Shown here: positions 32,553-40,828 of the stretch, one piece after another | Position numbering within the stretch: position 1 is the first letter of the stretch | Layout: each line of letters opens with the position of its first letter | Assembly: GCF_016650635.1 (NCBI RefSeq) | Contig: NZ_JAEKFI010000004.1 | Location: forward strand, 1,684,001-1,748,000 | From: Pseudomonas sp. TH43 | GTDB taxonomy: Bacteria; Pseudomonadota; Gammaproteobacteria; Pseudomonadales; Pseudomonadaceae | Reading direction: 5' to 3' | Length of the DNA stretch: 64,000 nucleotides | The notes under the pieces: model-generated | Databases searched by the model: none | What the model saw: only the letters and a program-made list of their open reading frames with translations | What the model was told of the DNA's origin: nothing | Position numbers and translations under genes: made by a program

Positions 32553-32580
32553 TCTGAGTAGTGTCCTTCCAGATTAGTTC
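32553..32580 (-). promoter_or_regulatory. AlgU (sigma-22)-type promoter of the ErsA-like RNA
   Basis: On the minus strand GAACTA is followed after 17 bases by TCAGA, against the AlgU/RpoE consensus GAACTT-N16/17-TCTGA. This agrees with the known envelope-stress control of ErsA. Confidence 0.55.
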
Positions 32581-32686
32581 AGATTTTTTTCAAAAAGCTT
32601 TGGAATAATCCCCAGCGCTTTTCGAAATAAGCAGTATTTATCAGGTCTGCCGCGACGCTATGTCGCGGCGACCGACATCAACTGGC

Positions 32687-35491
32687 TCAGTGAGCCTCAT
32701 CCCAATTGTTGCCCACACCCACTTCGACCAGCAGCGGCACATCCAGTTTCGCCGCCTCGCTCATGTGCAGGCGAATCTCGGCGCTGACCTGCTCGACCAG
32801 ATCCTCGCGTACCTCCAGCACCAGTTCATCGTGCACCTGCAGGATGACTTTGGCGTCCAGGCCTGACGTCGCCAGCCAGTTATCCACCGCGACCATGGCT
32901 TTCTTGATGATGTCGGCAGCGGTGCCTTGCATCGGCGCGTTGATCGCCGTGCGCTCGGCGGCGGCGCGCTCTTGTGGCTTGTTCGAGTTGATCTCCGGCA
33001 GGTACAGACGACGCCCGAAGAAGGTCTCGACATAACCCTGATCCGCCGCCTGCGCGCGGGTGCGATCCATGTACTCGCGAACCCCCGGATAGCGGGCGAA
33101 GTAAGTATCGATGTAAGCCTTGGCGGTCTTGGTGTCGACGCCGATGTCCTTGCCGAGCTTCTGGGCGCCCATGCCGTAAATCAGACCGAAGTTGATCGCT
33201 TTGGCGCCACGACGCTGGTCGGAGGTGACCTCGTTGAGTTCGACCTTGAACACTTCGGCAGCGGTGGCGGTGTGCACGTCGAGGTTGTTGCGGAAGGCAT
33301 TCATCAAGCCTTCGTCCTTGGACAGGTGCGCCATGATCCGCAGTTCGATCTGCGAATAGTCCGCCGCCAGCAGTTTGTAGCCTTTCGGTGCGACGAACGC
33401 CTGGCGGATACGACGGCCTTCAGCGGTGCGCACTGGAATGTTCTGCAGGTTCGGATCGCTGGAGGACAAGCGACCGGTCGACGCCACGGCCTGATGGTAC
33501 GAGGTATGAATGCGCCCGGTGCGTGGGTTGATCTGCTCCGGCAGGCGATCGGTGTAGGTGCTTTTCAGCTTGCTCATCGAGCGGTGCTCCATCAGCACCT
33601 TGGGCAAACGGTGATCGTCTTCAGCGAGCTTCGCCAACACTTCTTCAGCGGTGGATGGCTGACCTTTGGCGGTTTTTTTCAGCACCGGCAGACCGAGTTT
33701 CTCGTAGAGAATCACGCCCAGTTGTTTTGGCGAGCCAAGGTTGAATTCTTCCCCGGCGATCTCGAACGCTTCGCGCTCCAGCGCAACCATCTTGTTGCCC
33801 AGCTCGATGCTCTGAATGCCAAGCAGCTCGGCATCGACAAACGCACCTTGGCGTTCGATGCGTGCCAGCACCGGCACCAGCGGGATTTCGATGTCGGTCA
33901 GCACGCTGGCCAGACTCGGGATGGCGCTGAGTTTTTCGAACAGCGTCTGGTGCAGGCGCAGGGTAATGTCGGCGTCTTCGGCGGCATAAGGGCCGGCCTG
34001 CTCCAGCGCGATCTGGTCGAACGTCAGCTGCTTGGCGCCTTTGCCGGCGATGTCCTGGAAGCTCACGGTGGTGTGATCCAGGTACTTCTGCGCGAGGCTG
34101 TCCATGTCGTGGCGGGTGGCGGTGGAGTTGAGCACGTAGGACTCAAGCATCGTGTCGAAGGCGATGCCGCGCACGGTGATGCCGTTGTTCTGGTCGCCAC
34201 CAATGGCGCAGTTGGCCAGAATATTCATGTCGAACTTGGCGTGCTGGCCGACCTTGAGCTTGCTCGGGTCTTCCAGAATCGGCTTGAGCGCGCGCAGCAC
34301 GGTGTCGCGATCCAGTTGCTCCGGCACGCCGATGTAGGAGTGGGTCAGCGGGATGTACGCGGCCTCGTTGGCTTGCACGGCAAACGACAGACCGACCAGT
34401 TGCGCCTGTTGCGCGTCGATGCCGGTGGTTTCGGTGTCGAAGGCGAACAGCTTGGCGTTGTTGAGCTTTTCCAGCCAGACGTCGAAACGCGCCTGATCGA
34501 GGATGGTTTCGTAAGCGGCTTCAGCCGGGGCAGCAGGCGCTTCGGCTTCTGGCGCGCTGAACAGATCGCCAGCAGGCGCAGGCGCAGCGGCAGCGCTCAG
34601 TTCGAGACGCTTGGCGTCGCGATCCAGATCATTGATCCAGCTCTTGAATTCCAACAGGGTGTACAGCTCGTAGAGCTTGGCCGGGTCTTCCGCGCCCATT
34701 TGCAGGTCGTCGAGTTCGACGTCCAGCGGCACGTCGACCTTGATGGTCGCCAGTTGATAGGAGAGGAACGCCATCTCCTTGTGCTCTTCGAGCTTGGCCG
34801 GCAGGGTCTTGGCACCGCGAATCGGCAGGGTCGGGACGATATCGAGGTTTGCGTACAGCTCGGTGAGGCCGCCGTTGACGCCAACCAACAGGCCGGAAGC
34901 GGTCTTCGGGCCGATGCCCGGTACGCCCGGAATGTTGTCGGAGGAATCGCCCATCAGCGCCAGATAATCGATGATCTGCTCGGGTGCGACGCCGAATTTC
35001 TCCTTCACGCCGTCCACGTCCATCGAGCTACCGGACATGGTATTGACCAAGGTAATGTGGCCGTCGACCAGTTGCGCCATGTCCTTGTCGCCCGTCGAGA
35101 TGATCACCGGGCGATCCGCCGCCGCGCTGCTGCGGGCGAGGGTGCCGATCACATCGTCGGCCTCGACGCCTTCCACGCACAGCAGCGGGAAGCCGAGGGC
35201 GATCACGCTCTGGTGCAGCGGCTCGATCTGCACGCGCATGTCGTCGGGCATGCTTGGGCGGTTGGCCTTGTATTCGGCGTACATCTCATCGCGGAATGTC
35301 CCGCCCTTGGCATCGAACACCACGGCGAATGGGCTGTCCGGGTACTGCTTGCGCAGACTCTTGAGCATGTTCAGCACGCCTTTGACCGCACCGGTCGGCA
35401 GGCCTTTGGAGGTGGTCAGCGGGGGCAGGGCGTGGAAAGCGCGGTACAGGTAAGACGAACCGTCCACCAGGACGAGGGGGGCTTGGCTCAT
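32687..35491 (-). CDS. polA: DNA polymerase I
   Basis: 934 residues from ATG 35491 (MSQAPLVLVDGSSYLYRAFH); a TTG four codons earlier is not needed. Residues ~1-290 are the 5'-3' exonuclease (GVEADDVIGTLA, STGDKDMAQLV, GDSSDNIPGVPGIGPKTA). An alanine-rich linker at about 305-335 leads to the 3'-5' proofreading domain with FAFDTETTGID, so the exonuclease site is intact. The polymerase domain fills the C-terminus with motif A ADYSQIELRIMAHL, the O helix RRGAKAINFGLIYGMG and motif C QVHDELV. It fills gaps and removes RNA primers. It is followed by the ErsA-like RNA and divergent from the DUF2782 gene. Confidence 0.97.
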   Translation of the reverse strand: MSQAPLVLVDGSSYLYRAFHALPPLTTSKGLPTGAVKGVLNMLKSLRKQYPDSPFAVVFDAKGGTFRDEMYAEYKANRPSMPDDMRVQIEPLHQSVIALGFPLLCVEGVEADDVIGTLARSSAAADRPVIISTGDKDMAQLVDGHITLVNTMSGSSMDVDGVKEKFGVAPEQIIDYLALMGDSSDNIPGVPGIGPKTASGLLVGVNGGLTELYANLDIVPTLPIRGAKTLPAKLEEHKEMAFLSYQLATIKVDVPLDVELDDLQMGAEDPAKLYELYTLLEFKSWINDLDRDAKRLELSAAAAPAPAGDLFSAPEAEAPAAPAEAAYETILDQARFDVWLEKLNNAKLFAFDTETTGIDAQQAQLVGLSFAVQANEAAYIPLTHSYIGVPEQLDRDTVLRALKPILEDPSKLKVGQHAKFDMNILANCAIGGDQNNGITVRGIAFDTMLESYVLNSTATRHDMDSLAQKYLDHTTVSFQDIAGKGAKQLTFDQIALEQAGPYAAEDADITLRLHQTLFEKLSAIPSLASVLTDIEIPLVPVLARIERQGAFVDAELLGIQSIELGNKMVALEREAFEIAGEEFNLGSPKQLGVILYEKLGLPVLKKTAKGQPSTAEEVLAKLAEDDHRLPKVLMEHRSMSKLKSTYTDRLPEQINPRTGRIHTSYHQAVASTGRLSSSDPNLQNIPVRTAEGRRIRQAFVAPKGYKLLAADYSQIELRIMAHLSKDEGLMNAFRNNLDVHTATAAEVFKVELNEVTSDQRRGAKAINFGLIYGMGAQKLGKDIGVDTKTAKAYIDTYFARYPGVREYMDRTRAQAADQGYVETFFGRRLYLPEINSNKPQERAAAERTAINAPMQGTAADIIKKAMVAVDNWLATSGLDAKVILQVHDELVLEVREDLVEQVSAEIRLHMSEAAKLDVPLLVEVGVGNNWDEAH

Positions 35492-35565
35492 GAGCAGGAT
35501 CAACCTTTTCGGCGGGTCCGGCGCTAGAATAGCGGGACCGTTGACGACAAAGGGACAAGGTTATC

Positions 35566-35862
35566 ATGCGTACGTTAAATCGCTTGCTGCTGGTCGGTCT
35601 GATTGCTGCCTCACCGTTGGCCGCGATGGCGGCGGATGATGCGCCCGCCTCGGAGCCGGAAGTTACTATCAACACGCACACGGAAGGTGACAAGGTCATC
35701 CAGGAATACAGCCGCAGTGGCTTCGTCTATGCGATCAAGGTCACACCGAAGGGTGGCAAACCCTATTTCCTGGTGCGCGCCGATGGCTCGGACGCGAACT
35801 ACATTCGATCCGACCAGCCGGATATGCTGATTCCGTCGTGGGAAATCTTTACCTGGAAGTAA
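35566..35862 (+). CDS. DUF2782 family periplasmic protein
   Basis: 98 residues. A signal peptide ends about residue 22 (PLAAMAA). The mature domain reads VIQEYSRSGFVYAIKVTPKG and ends with DQPDMLIPSWEIFTWK, which is the DUF2782 pattern found between polA and thrB in pseudomonads. Function unknown. The ATG at 35566 is 75 bp from the divergent polA start, with AAGG upstream. A hairpin follows the stop by 18 bp, so it may be transcribed alone or with thrB at reduced level. Confidence 0.85.
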   Translation: MRTLNRLLLVGLIAASPLAAMAADDAPASEPEVTINTHTEGDKVIQEYSRSGFVYAIKVTPKGGKPYFLVRADGSDANYIRSDQPDMLIPSWEIFTWK

Positions 35863-35880
35863 GTTTCCCGACTTTTAATC

Positions 35881-35901
35881 GGCGTCGCTGACAGCGACGC
35901 C
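35881..35901 (+). terminator. Stem-loop between the DUF2782 gene and thrB
   Basis: GGCGTCGCT-GAC-AGCGACGCC forms a perfect 9-bp stem. A short TTTTT follows 12 bases later. This suits partial termination before thrB. Confidence 0.55.
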
Positions 35902-35922
35902 TGAACTGAGCAGTTTTTAACC

Positions 35923-36876
35923 ATGTCTGTGTTCACTCCCCTCGCTCGGCCCGAGCTGGAAACCTTTCTCGCCCCTTACGGGCTTGGCCGTCTGCTTGAT
36001 TTCCAGGGGATCGCCGCCGGCAGCGAAAACACCAACTTCTTTATCAGCCTGGAGCAGGGCGAATTCGTCCTGACCCTGGTCGAGCGCGGCCCGGTGCAGG
36101 AGATGCCGTTCTTCATCGACCTGCTCGACGTGCTGCACGAAGCCGATCTGCCGGTGCCGTACGCGCTGCGCACCACCGACGGCGTGGCGTTGCGTGAGCT
36201 GAAGGGCAAACCGGCGCTGTTGCAACCGCGTCTGTCTGGCAAGCACATCAAAGTCGCCAATGCCCAGCATTGCGCGCAGGTCGGCGAGTTGCAGGCGCAT
36301 TTGCACCTGGCGACCCAGGGCGAGCGCATGATCAAGCGCAAGACTGATCGTGGCCTGGACTGGATGCTGGAGGAGGGCACCGAGTTTCTTTCGCACCTGA
36401 GCAACGAGCCGCGTGCCTTGCTGCAGAAAGCGCTGGATGAAATCACCGAGCGCAAAGACAAGATTCTCGCGCTGCCTCGGGCGAATATTCATGCCGACCT
36501 GTTTCGCGATAACGCGATGTTCGAAGGCACGCACCTGACCGGGTTGATCGACTTCTACAACGCCTGCTCGGGGCCGATGCTGTACGACGTGGCGATTGCC
36601 TTGAACGACTGGTGTTCGGACGAAGAAGGTTTGATCGATGGGCCGCGTGCCCGGGCATTCCTCGGCGCTTATGCGGCGCTGCGGCCGTTCACGGCGGCGG
36701 AGGCTGAGTTGTGGCCGACGATGCTGCGCGTGGCGTGTGTGCGGTTCTGGCTGTCGCGGTTGATTGCGGCGGAGCAGTTTGCCGGGCAGGACGTGTTGAT
36801 TCACGATCCACAGGAGTTTGAGCAGCGCCTGGCGCAGCGGCAGCAGGTCAATACACCGCTACCGTTCGCCCTTTAA
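35923..36876 (+). CDS. thrB: Homoserine kinase (ThrB type II)
   Basis: 317 residues. It belongs to the aminoglycoside phosphotransferase-like class of homoserine kinases typical of pseudomonads, not to the GHMP class of E. coli. Motifs: GSENTNFFI in the nucleotide loop, HADLFRDNAMF as the catalytic Brenner-type loop, and LIDFYNACSGP with the metal-binding Asp. It phosphorylates homoserine for threonine synthesis in the cytoplasm. ATG 35923 follows the DUF2782 hairpin. The following REP pair and the convergent znuA end the unit. Confidence 0.92.
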   Translation: MSVFTPLARPELETFLAPYGLGRLLDFQGIAAGSENTNFFISLEQGEFVLTLVERGPVQEMPFFIDLLDVLHEADLPVPYALRTTDGVALRELKGKPALLQPRLSGKHIKVANAQHCAQVGELQAHLHLATQGERMIKRKTDRGLDWMLEEGTEFLSHLSNEPRALLQKALDEITERKDKILALPRANIHADLFRDNAMFEGTHLTGLIDFYNACSGPMLYDVAIALNDWCSDEEGLIDGPRARAFLGAYAALRPFTAAEAELWPTMLRVACVRFWLSRLIAAEQFAGQDVLIHDPQEFEQRLAQRQQVNTPLPFAL

Positions 36877-36891
36877 AAGCATCGCGAGCAA

Positions 36892-36942
36892 GCTTTGCTC
36901 CTACAGGTTCATTGGTTCTGTAGGAGCAAAGCTTGCTCGCGA
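36892..36942. repeat. Short REP palindrome (GAGCAAGCTTTGCTCC class)
   Basis: TCGCGAGCAAGCTTTGCTCC and GGAGCAAAGCTTGCTCGCGA are inverted copies about 11 bases apart, each with its own AGCAAAGCTTGCT palindrome. It lies between convergent thrB and znuA and may act as a bidirectional 3' hairpin. Confidence 0.8.
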
Positions 36943-36965
36943 ATGGGTCAACGCCGGCGCTAGAG

Positions 36966-37895
36966 TTACAACGATTCCAGGCATCCCGCCAGGTCGTTAC
37001 CCAACTTCTCCAGCACCTGCTCATAACCCTGAGCCGTCGCCGGCGTATAGCCGCCCAACGCATCCAGCTCAGCCAGTTTCACTGGCAGGCCCGCCACCAA
37101 AGTCTCCGCCAAACGCGGACGCAACGGCGGCTCACTGAACACACAGGTCTTGCCCACTTCCTGCAAACGCTTGCGCATCGCCGCCACGTGCTGCGCGCCC
37201 GGCTGCACTTCGGCTGCCACGCTGAACACCCCGGTGTGCTTCAGGCCGTAAGCCTCTTCAAAGTAATCGAACGCTTCGTGAAAAACGAAGTACGGCTTGC
37301 CTTCAACGCCTGCCAGACGCTTTTTCAAACGCACATCCAGTGCATCCAGACGCTCGTCGAAAGCCTTGGCATTGCTCTGATAGCGTTCGGCATTCGCCGG
37401 GTCGGCAGCGCTGAGGTCTGCGGCCATCTTGTCGGCGATCACCCGCGCATTGACCGGCGATAACCACAAATGTGCGTCCAGTGTGCCCGGACGGTGATCG
37501 TGATCATGTTCGTCGGCGTCTTCGGCGTGGGAATGGCTGTCTTCAGCGAAACGACGCAACTTCATCCCCGGCAGATCCTGCACCGCCACGCTTGGCAACG
37601 TCCGACCGTTGAGCACGCGCGGCAGGAAACCTTCCATGTCCGGGCCGATCCAGTAGAGCAGATCCACCGACTGCACCTTCCGTACGTCGGATGGCCGCAG
37701 AGCATAGTTATGCGGCGACGCACCCGGCGGCAATAACACTTCAGGGATCGCCACGCCGTCCTGCACCGCCGCTGCAATCAGCTGCAACGGTTTGATGCTG
37801 GTGAGGACTTTGACCTCGGCCTGAGCCGAACCGATCAACAGAAAACTGGCGACAAAAGCCACAAAAACAGAAAAAAGTCGGGACACGATGACCAC
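36966..37895 (-). CDS. znuA: Zinc ABC transporter substrate-binding protein ZnuA
   Basis: 309 residues. The signal peptide ends about residue 26 (LIGSAQA). The cluster A-I fold has zinc ligands in GASPHNYALRPSD, LDAHLWLSP and FVFHEAFDYF. A histidine/acid-rich loop (HSHAEDADEHDHDH, about residues 120-135) is the usual metal-collecting loop of ZnuA. It delivers Zn2+ in the periplasm to ZnuB-ZnuC. The predicted start is GTG 37895, with another GTG at 37886; neither has a strong ribosome site. It is divergent from zur-znuC-znuB over a Zur-type dyad, so it is expected to be induced under zinc lack. Confidence 0.93.
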   Translation of the reverse strand: MVIVSRLFSVFVAFVASFLLIGSAQAEVKVLTSIKPLQLIAAAVQDGVAIPEVLLPPGASPHNYALRPSDVRKVQSVDLLYWIGPDMEGFLPRVLNGRTLPSVAVQDLPGMKLRRFAEDSHSHAEDADEHDHDHRPGTLDAHLWLSPVNARVIADKMAADLSAADPANAERYQSNAKAFDERLDALDVRLKKRLAGVEGKPYFVFHEAFDYFEEAYGLKHTGVFSVAAEVQPGAQHVAAMRKRLQEVGKTCVFSEPPLRPRLAETLVAGLPVKLAELDALGGYTPATAQGYEQVLEKLGNDLAGCLESL

Positions 37896-37913
37896 TCAAG
37901 GAGGCGAGAACGG

Positions 37914-37926
37914 GTAACATAATAAC
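37914..37926. promoter_or_regulatory. Putative Zur box between znuA and zur
   Basis: GTAACATAATAAC (complement GTTATTATGTTAC) is an AT-rich near-palindrome that resembles the GTTATA-type Zur site of gammaproteobacteria. It lies in the 57-bp gap between the divergent starts, so one site could control both. Confidence 0.5.
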
Positions 37927-37952
37927 GTCTCTATCAAAACTCGTCGCCGCCC

Positions 37953-38435
37953 ATGCCTATCACACCGATTGCCAGCCGTCCCCACGACCACTCTCATTGC
38001 GTGCACAGCGCTTTGTCCGAGGCCGATACCTTGTGCGCCCAGAAAGGCTTGCGCCTGACTGCCTTGCGCCGCCGGGTGCTGGAATTGGTCTGGCAGAGCC
38101 ACAAACCGCTGGGCGCCTACGACATTCTCGCCGTGCTGAGCGAGCAGGACGGCCGTCGTGCCGCGCCGCCAACCGTCTATCGGGCGCTCGATTTTCTGCT
38201 CGAAAACGGCCTGGTGCACCGCATCTCCTCGCTCAACGCCTTCGTTGGCTGTGTGCATCCGGAGCATGCGCATCAGGGCCAGTTCCTGATCTGCCGTGAT
38301 TGCCACGCCGCGATCGAACTTGAGCAAAAAGTGATCAGCGACGCGATCATCAACAGCGCCAGGGATGTCGGTTTCATCGTCGAAGCGCAGACCGTCGAAG
38401 TCGTCGGGCTGTGCTCCGGTTGCCAGGGGGCTTGA
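37953..38435 (+). CDS. zur: Zinc uptake regulator Zur (Fur family; Np20)
   Basis: 160 residues. A winged helix domain (about 25-95; APPTVYRALDFLLENGLVHR is the recognition region) is followed by the dimerisation domain. Metal ligands fit Zur: HPEHAHQGQF, ICRDCH (structural CxxC) and the final CSGC. The N-terminus has a small His cluster (RPHDHSHCVH). With zinc bound it represses znuA and its own operon. The stop overlaps the znuC start as TGATG, so zur, znuC and znuB are cotranscribed. Confidence 0.93.
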   Translation: MPITPIASRPHDHSHCVHSALSEADTLCAQKGLRLTALRRRVLELVWQSHKPLGAYDILAVLSEQDGRRAAPPTVYRALDFLLENGLVHRISSLNAFVGCVHPEHAHQGQFLICRDCHAAIELEQKVISDAIINSARDVGFIVEAQTVEVVGLCSGCQGA

Positions 38436-39220
38436 TGAGCAACGCGCTGATCCGTCTGGAACAGGTCGCCGTCACGTTTGCCGGGCAGACCGTGCTGGAC
38501 AACATCGAGCTGAGCGTCGAGCCGGGACAGATCGTCACCCTGATCGGGCCCAACGGCGCTGGCAAGACCACGCTGGTGCGCGCCGTGCTCGGGCTGCTGA
38601 AACCGGACAGCGGCAGCGTCTGGCGCAAGCCGAAACTGCGCGTCGGCTACATGCCGCAAAAACTCCACGTCGATCCGACCTTGCCGCTGTCGGTGCTGCG
38701 CTTTTTGCGCCTGGTGCCGGGCGTTGACCGTCCGCGTGCGCTGGCCGCGTTGAAGGAAGTTGGCGCCGAACACGTTATCGACAGCCCGGTGCAAAGCGTT
38801 TCCGGCGGTGAAATGCAGCGGGTGCTGCTCGCTCGGGCATTGCTGCGCGAGCCGGAATTGCTGGTACTCGATGAGCCGGTACAAGGCGTCGATGTTGCCG
38901 GCCAGGCCGAGTTGTACAGCCTGATCACCCGTCTGCGCGACCGTCATGGCTGCGGCGTGTTGATGGTGTCCCACGATTTGCATCTGGTGATGAGCACCAC
39001 CGATCAGGTGGTCTGCCTCAACCGTCACGTCTGCTGCTCCGGGCATCCCGAGCAGGTCAGCGGCGATCCGGCGTTTGTCGAGCTGTTCGGCAAGAACGCG
39101 CAGAGCCTGGCGGTCTATCACCACCATCACGACCACGCTCACGATCTGCACGGTTCGGTGGTCAAAGGGCCGGTTACTGGCCAACCTCACGTTCATGGAG
39201 ACAACTGCAAGCATGGCTGA
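38435..39220 (+). CDS. znuC: Zinc ABC transporter ATP-binding protein ZnuC
   Basis: 261 residues from ATG 38435, coupled to zur. Walker A is GPNGAGKTT (residues about 41-49), the signature is VSGGEMQRV and Walker B is LLVLDEPVQGVD, followed by the MVSHDLHLVM switch. The C-terminal tail is rich in histidine (VYHHHHDHAHDLH and a last GQPHVHGDNCKHG), which could bind zinc on the cytoplasmic side. It powers zinc import with ZnuB. The gene overlaps znuB by eight bases. Confidence 0.94.
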   Translation: MSNALIRLEQVAVTFAGQTVLDNIELSVEPGQIVTLIGPNGAGKTTLVRAVLGLLKPDSGSVWRKPKLRVGYMPQKLHVDPTLPLSVLRFLRLVPGVDRPRALAALKEVGAEHVIDSPVQSVSGGEMQRVLLARALLREPELLVLDEPVQGVDVAGQAELYSLITRLRDRHGCGVLMVSHDLHLVMSTTDQVVCLNRHVCCSGHPEQVSGDPAFVELFGKNAQSLAVYHHHHDHAHDLHGSVVKGPVTGQPHVHGDNCKHG

Positions 39221-40001
39221 TTTTCTGTTGTATGCCCTGCTTGCAGGTCTGGCGTTGGCGATCGTTGCAGGTCCGCTGGGTTCGTTCGTGGTCTGGCGGC
39301 GCATGGCCTATTTCGGCGACACGCTGTCCCACGCGGCATTGCTCGGCGTAGCATTGGGTTTTCTGCTGGATGTCAGCCCGACGGTCGCGGTAACAGTCGG
39401 CTGCCTGCTGCTGGCGGTGCTGCTGGTAACGCTGCAACAGCGCCAACCGCTAGCGTCCGACACGCTTTTGGGAATTCTCGCACCGAGCACGCTCTCGCTC
39501 GGGCTGGTAGTACTAAGCTTCATGCATGAAGTGCGGATCGACCTGATGGCCTATCTGTTCGGTGACCTGCTGGCGATCAGCCCGACCGACCTGGCGTGGA
39601 TCCTCGGCGGCAGCGCGGCGGTGCTGGTGTTGCTGGTGACGCTGTGGCGGCCATTGCTGGCGGTCACTGTGCATGAAGAGTTGGCCAAAGTCGAAGGCCT
39701 GCCGGTGGCGGGGCTACGCATGGCGCTGATGCTGTTGATTGCGGTGGTGATCGCTGTGGCGATGAAAATCGTCGGGGTTTTGCTGATTACTTCGCTGTTG
39801 ATCATCCCGGCGGCTGCGGCACAGCGTCACGCCCGTTCGCCAGAGCAGATGGCAGTGGGCGCGAGCCTGCTGGGCATGCTCGCCGTGTGTGGCGGGCTGG
39901 CGTTGTCGTGGTTCAAGGACACCCCGGCCGGCCCGTCAATCGTTGTGACGGCGGCCGCACTGTTTCTGCTGAGTTTTGTTCTGCCCCGTCGAGGGGTGTA
40001 G
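39213..40001 (+). CDS. znuB: Zinc ABC transporter permease ZnuB
   Basis: 262 residues, with about eight membrane helices. It fits the ABC-3 family: VVWRRMAYFGDTLSHAALLG near the N-terminus and VGVLLITSLLIIPAAAAQ in the second half. I take ATG 39213 (MADFLLYALLAG); an in-frame ATG at 39195 would add six residues and lies nearer a GGAG. It forms the inner-membrane channel for zinc with ZnuC. The lipoprotein gene follows 37 bp later on the same strand, possibly in the same transcript. Confidence 0.93.
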   Translation: MADFLLYALLAGLALAIVAGPLGSFVVWRRMAYFGDTLSHAALLGVALGFLLDVSPTVAVTVGCLLLAVLLVTLQQRQPLASDTLLGILAPSTLSLGLVVLSFMHEVRIDLMAYLFGDLLAISPTDLAWILGGSAAVLVLLVTLWRPLLAVTVHEELAKVEGLPVAGLRMALMLLIAVVIAVAMKIVGVLLITSLLIIPAAAAQRHARSPEQMAVGASLLGMLAVCGGLALSWFKDTPAGPSIVVTAAALFLLSFVLPRRGV

Positions 40002-40038
40002 ACTTGCTCGCTTTTTGCGCAATTAGAGAGTCGCAGGA

Positions 40039-40752
40039 ATGAAGCCGTTCGCCTCCCGTTATCTGCTCCTTGTCGCATTTTCCGTGCTGCTGGGCGCCTG
40101 CCAAAGCACGCCGCCGGTGGCCGAAGCCCCCGATGCGCGAGCTACGGCCATCGCACAGCTGGAGCAAAGCCTGGCCAGCAGCGAACTGGCCACTGCCGAA
40201 GACCAATTGGCCGCTTTGCAGAAAGAAACCCCTAACGATCAATCCCTTGAGCAATACCAGCGGCAGCTTGCCGAAGCGTATCTGCGTCGCAGCCAGATCG
40301 TGCTGCAGAAGGGTGATGTGAACGCCGCCGCCACAGCGTTGAGCCGGGCTCGCGCGTTGATGCCGAAAGCGCCGGCGCTGACCGGTGGCGTCAATGGCGC
40401 CATCACTGAAGCGCGCAAGGCTGAGCTGGAAAAGGCTGAAGCGGCGTTGCTGGCAGCGGAAGCCAAGCCGAAAGCCAAGGTGATCGATCCGACCGCGGAA
40501 AGCACCACGGTTGCGCTGAACATCACCGATAGCCGCAAACTTCGTCGGCAATTGGATGCGATTGCCGCCGATGTGGTGAATTACGAGTGTGCCGTGACGA
40601 TTCAGGCGCCGCGCACGAATGATTATCCGTGGTTGTCGACGCTGCTGACCAAGCGTGTGAAGAAACTGAACCCGGATTTTGATCTGCAGATTGAGAAGCA
40701 GACCGTACGCACCGTGCCGGCGCAGATGGTTTTGAGTCCGCGTAAACCCTAA
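40039..40752 (+). CDS. Predicted lipoprotein with TPR-like helical region (PA5502-like)
   Basis: 237 residues with a lipobox LLGAC (Cys21). The mature part is alanine/glutamate-rich and helical, with repeated A-x-L-x-x-L-Q patterns and LRRSQIVLQKGDVNAAATAL that resembles a TPR unit (about 35-115). The C-terminal part has DAIAADVVNYECAVTIQAP and ends in a basic segment. It corresponds, by position after znuB, to PAO1 PA5502 as I remember it. Function unknown. A signal for membrane anchoring is clear; sorting to the outer membrane is likely because residue +2 is Gln rather than Asp. Confidence 0.75.
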   Translation: MKPFASRYLLLVAFSVLLGACQSTPPVAEAPDARATAIAQLEQSLASSELATAEDQLAALQKETPNDQSLEQYQRQLAEAYLRRSQIVLQKGDVNAAATALSRARALMPKAPALTGGVNGAITEARKAELEKAEAALLAAEAKPKAKVIDPTAESTTVALNITDSRKLRRQLDAIAADVVNYECAVTIQAPRTNDYPWLSTLLTKRVKKLNPDFDLQIEKQTVRTVPAQMVLSPRKP

Positions 40753-40757
40753 AAGCT

Positions 40758-40819
40758 TCGCGAGCAAGCTCTGCTCCTACAATTGAGTGTGATCTTGTAG
40801 GAGCAAGGCTTGCCCCCGA
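40758..40819. repeat. Short REP palindrome (GAGCAAGCTCTGCTCC class)
   Basis: TCGCGAGCAAGCTCTGCTCC and an inverted, less perfect copy GGAGCAAGGCTTGCCCCCGA, about 20 bases apart. Same class as 36892-36942 but decayed. It lies between convergent genes. Confidence 0.75.
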
Positions 40820-40828
40820 AGGCATCCT

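Noticed and set aside
32927..35527. 866-codon plus frame opposite polA
   Set aside because: Shadow of polA, produced by high GC at third codon positions.
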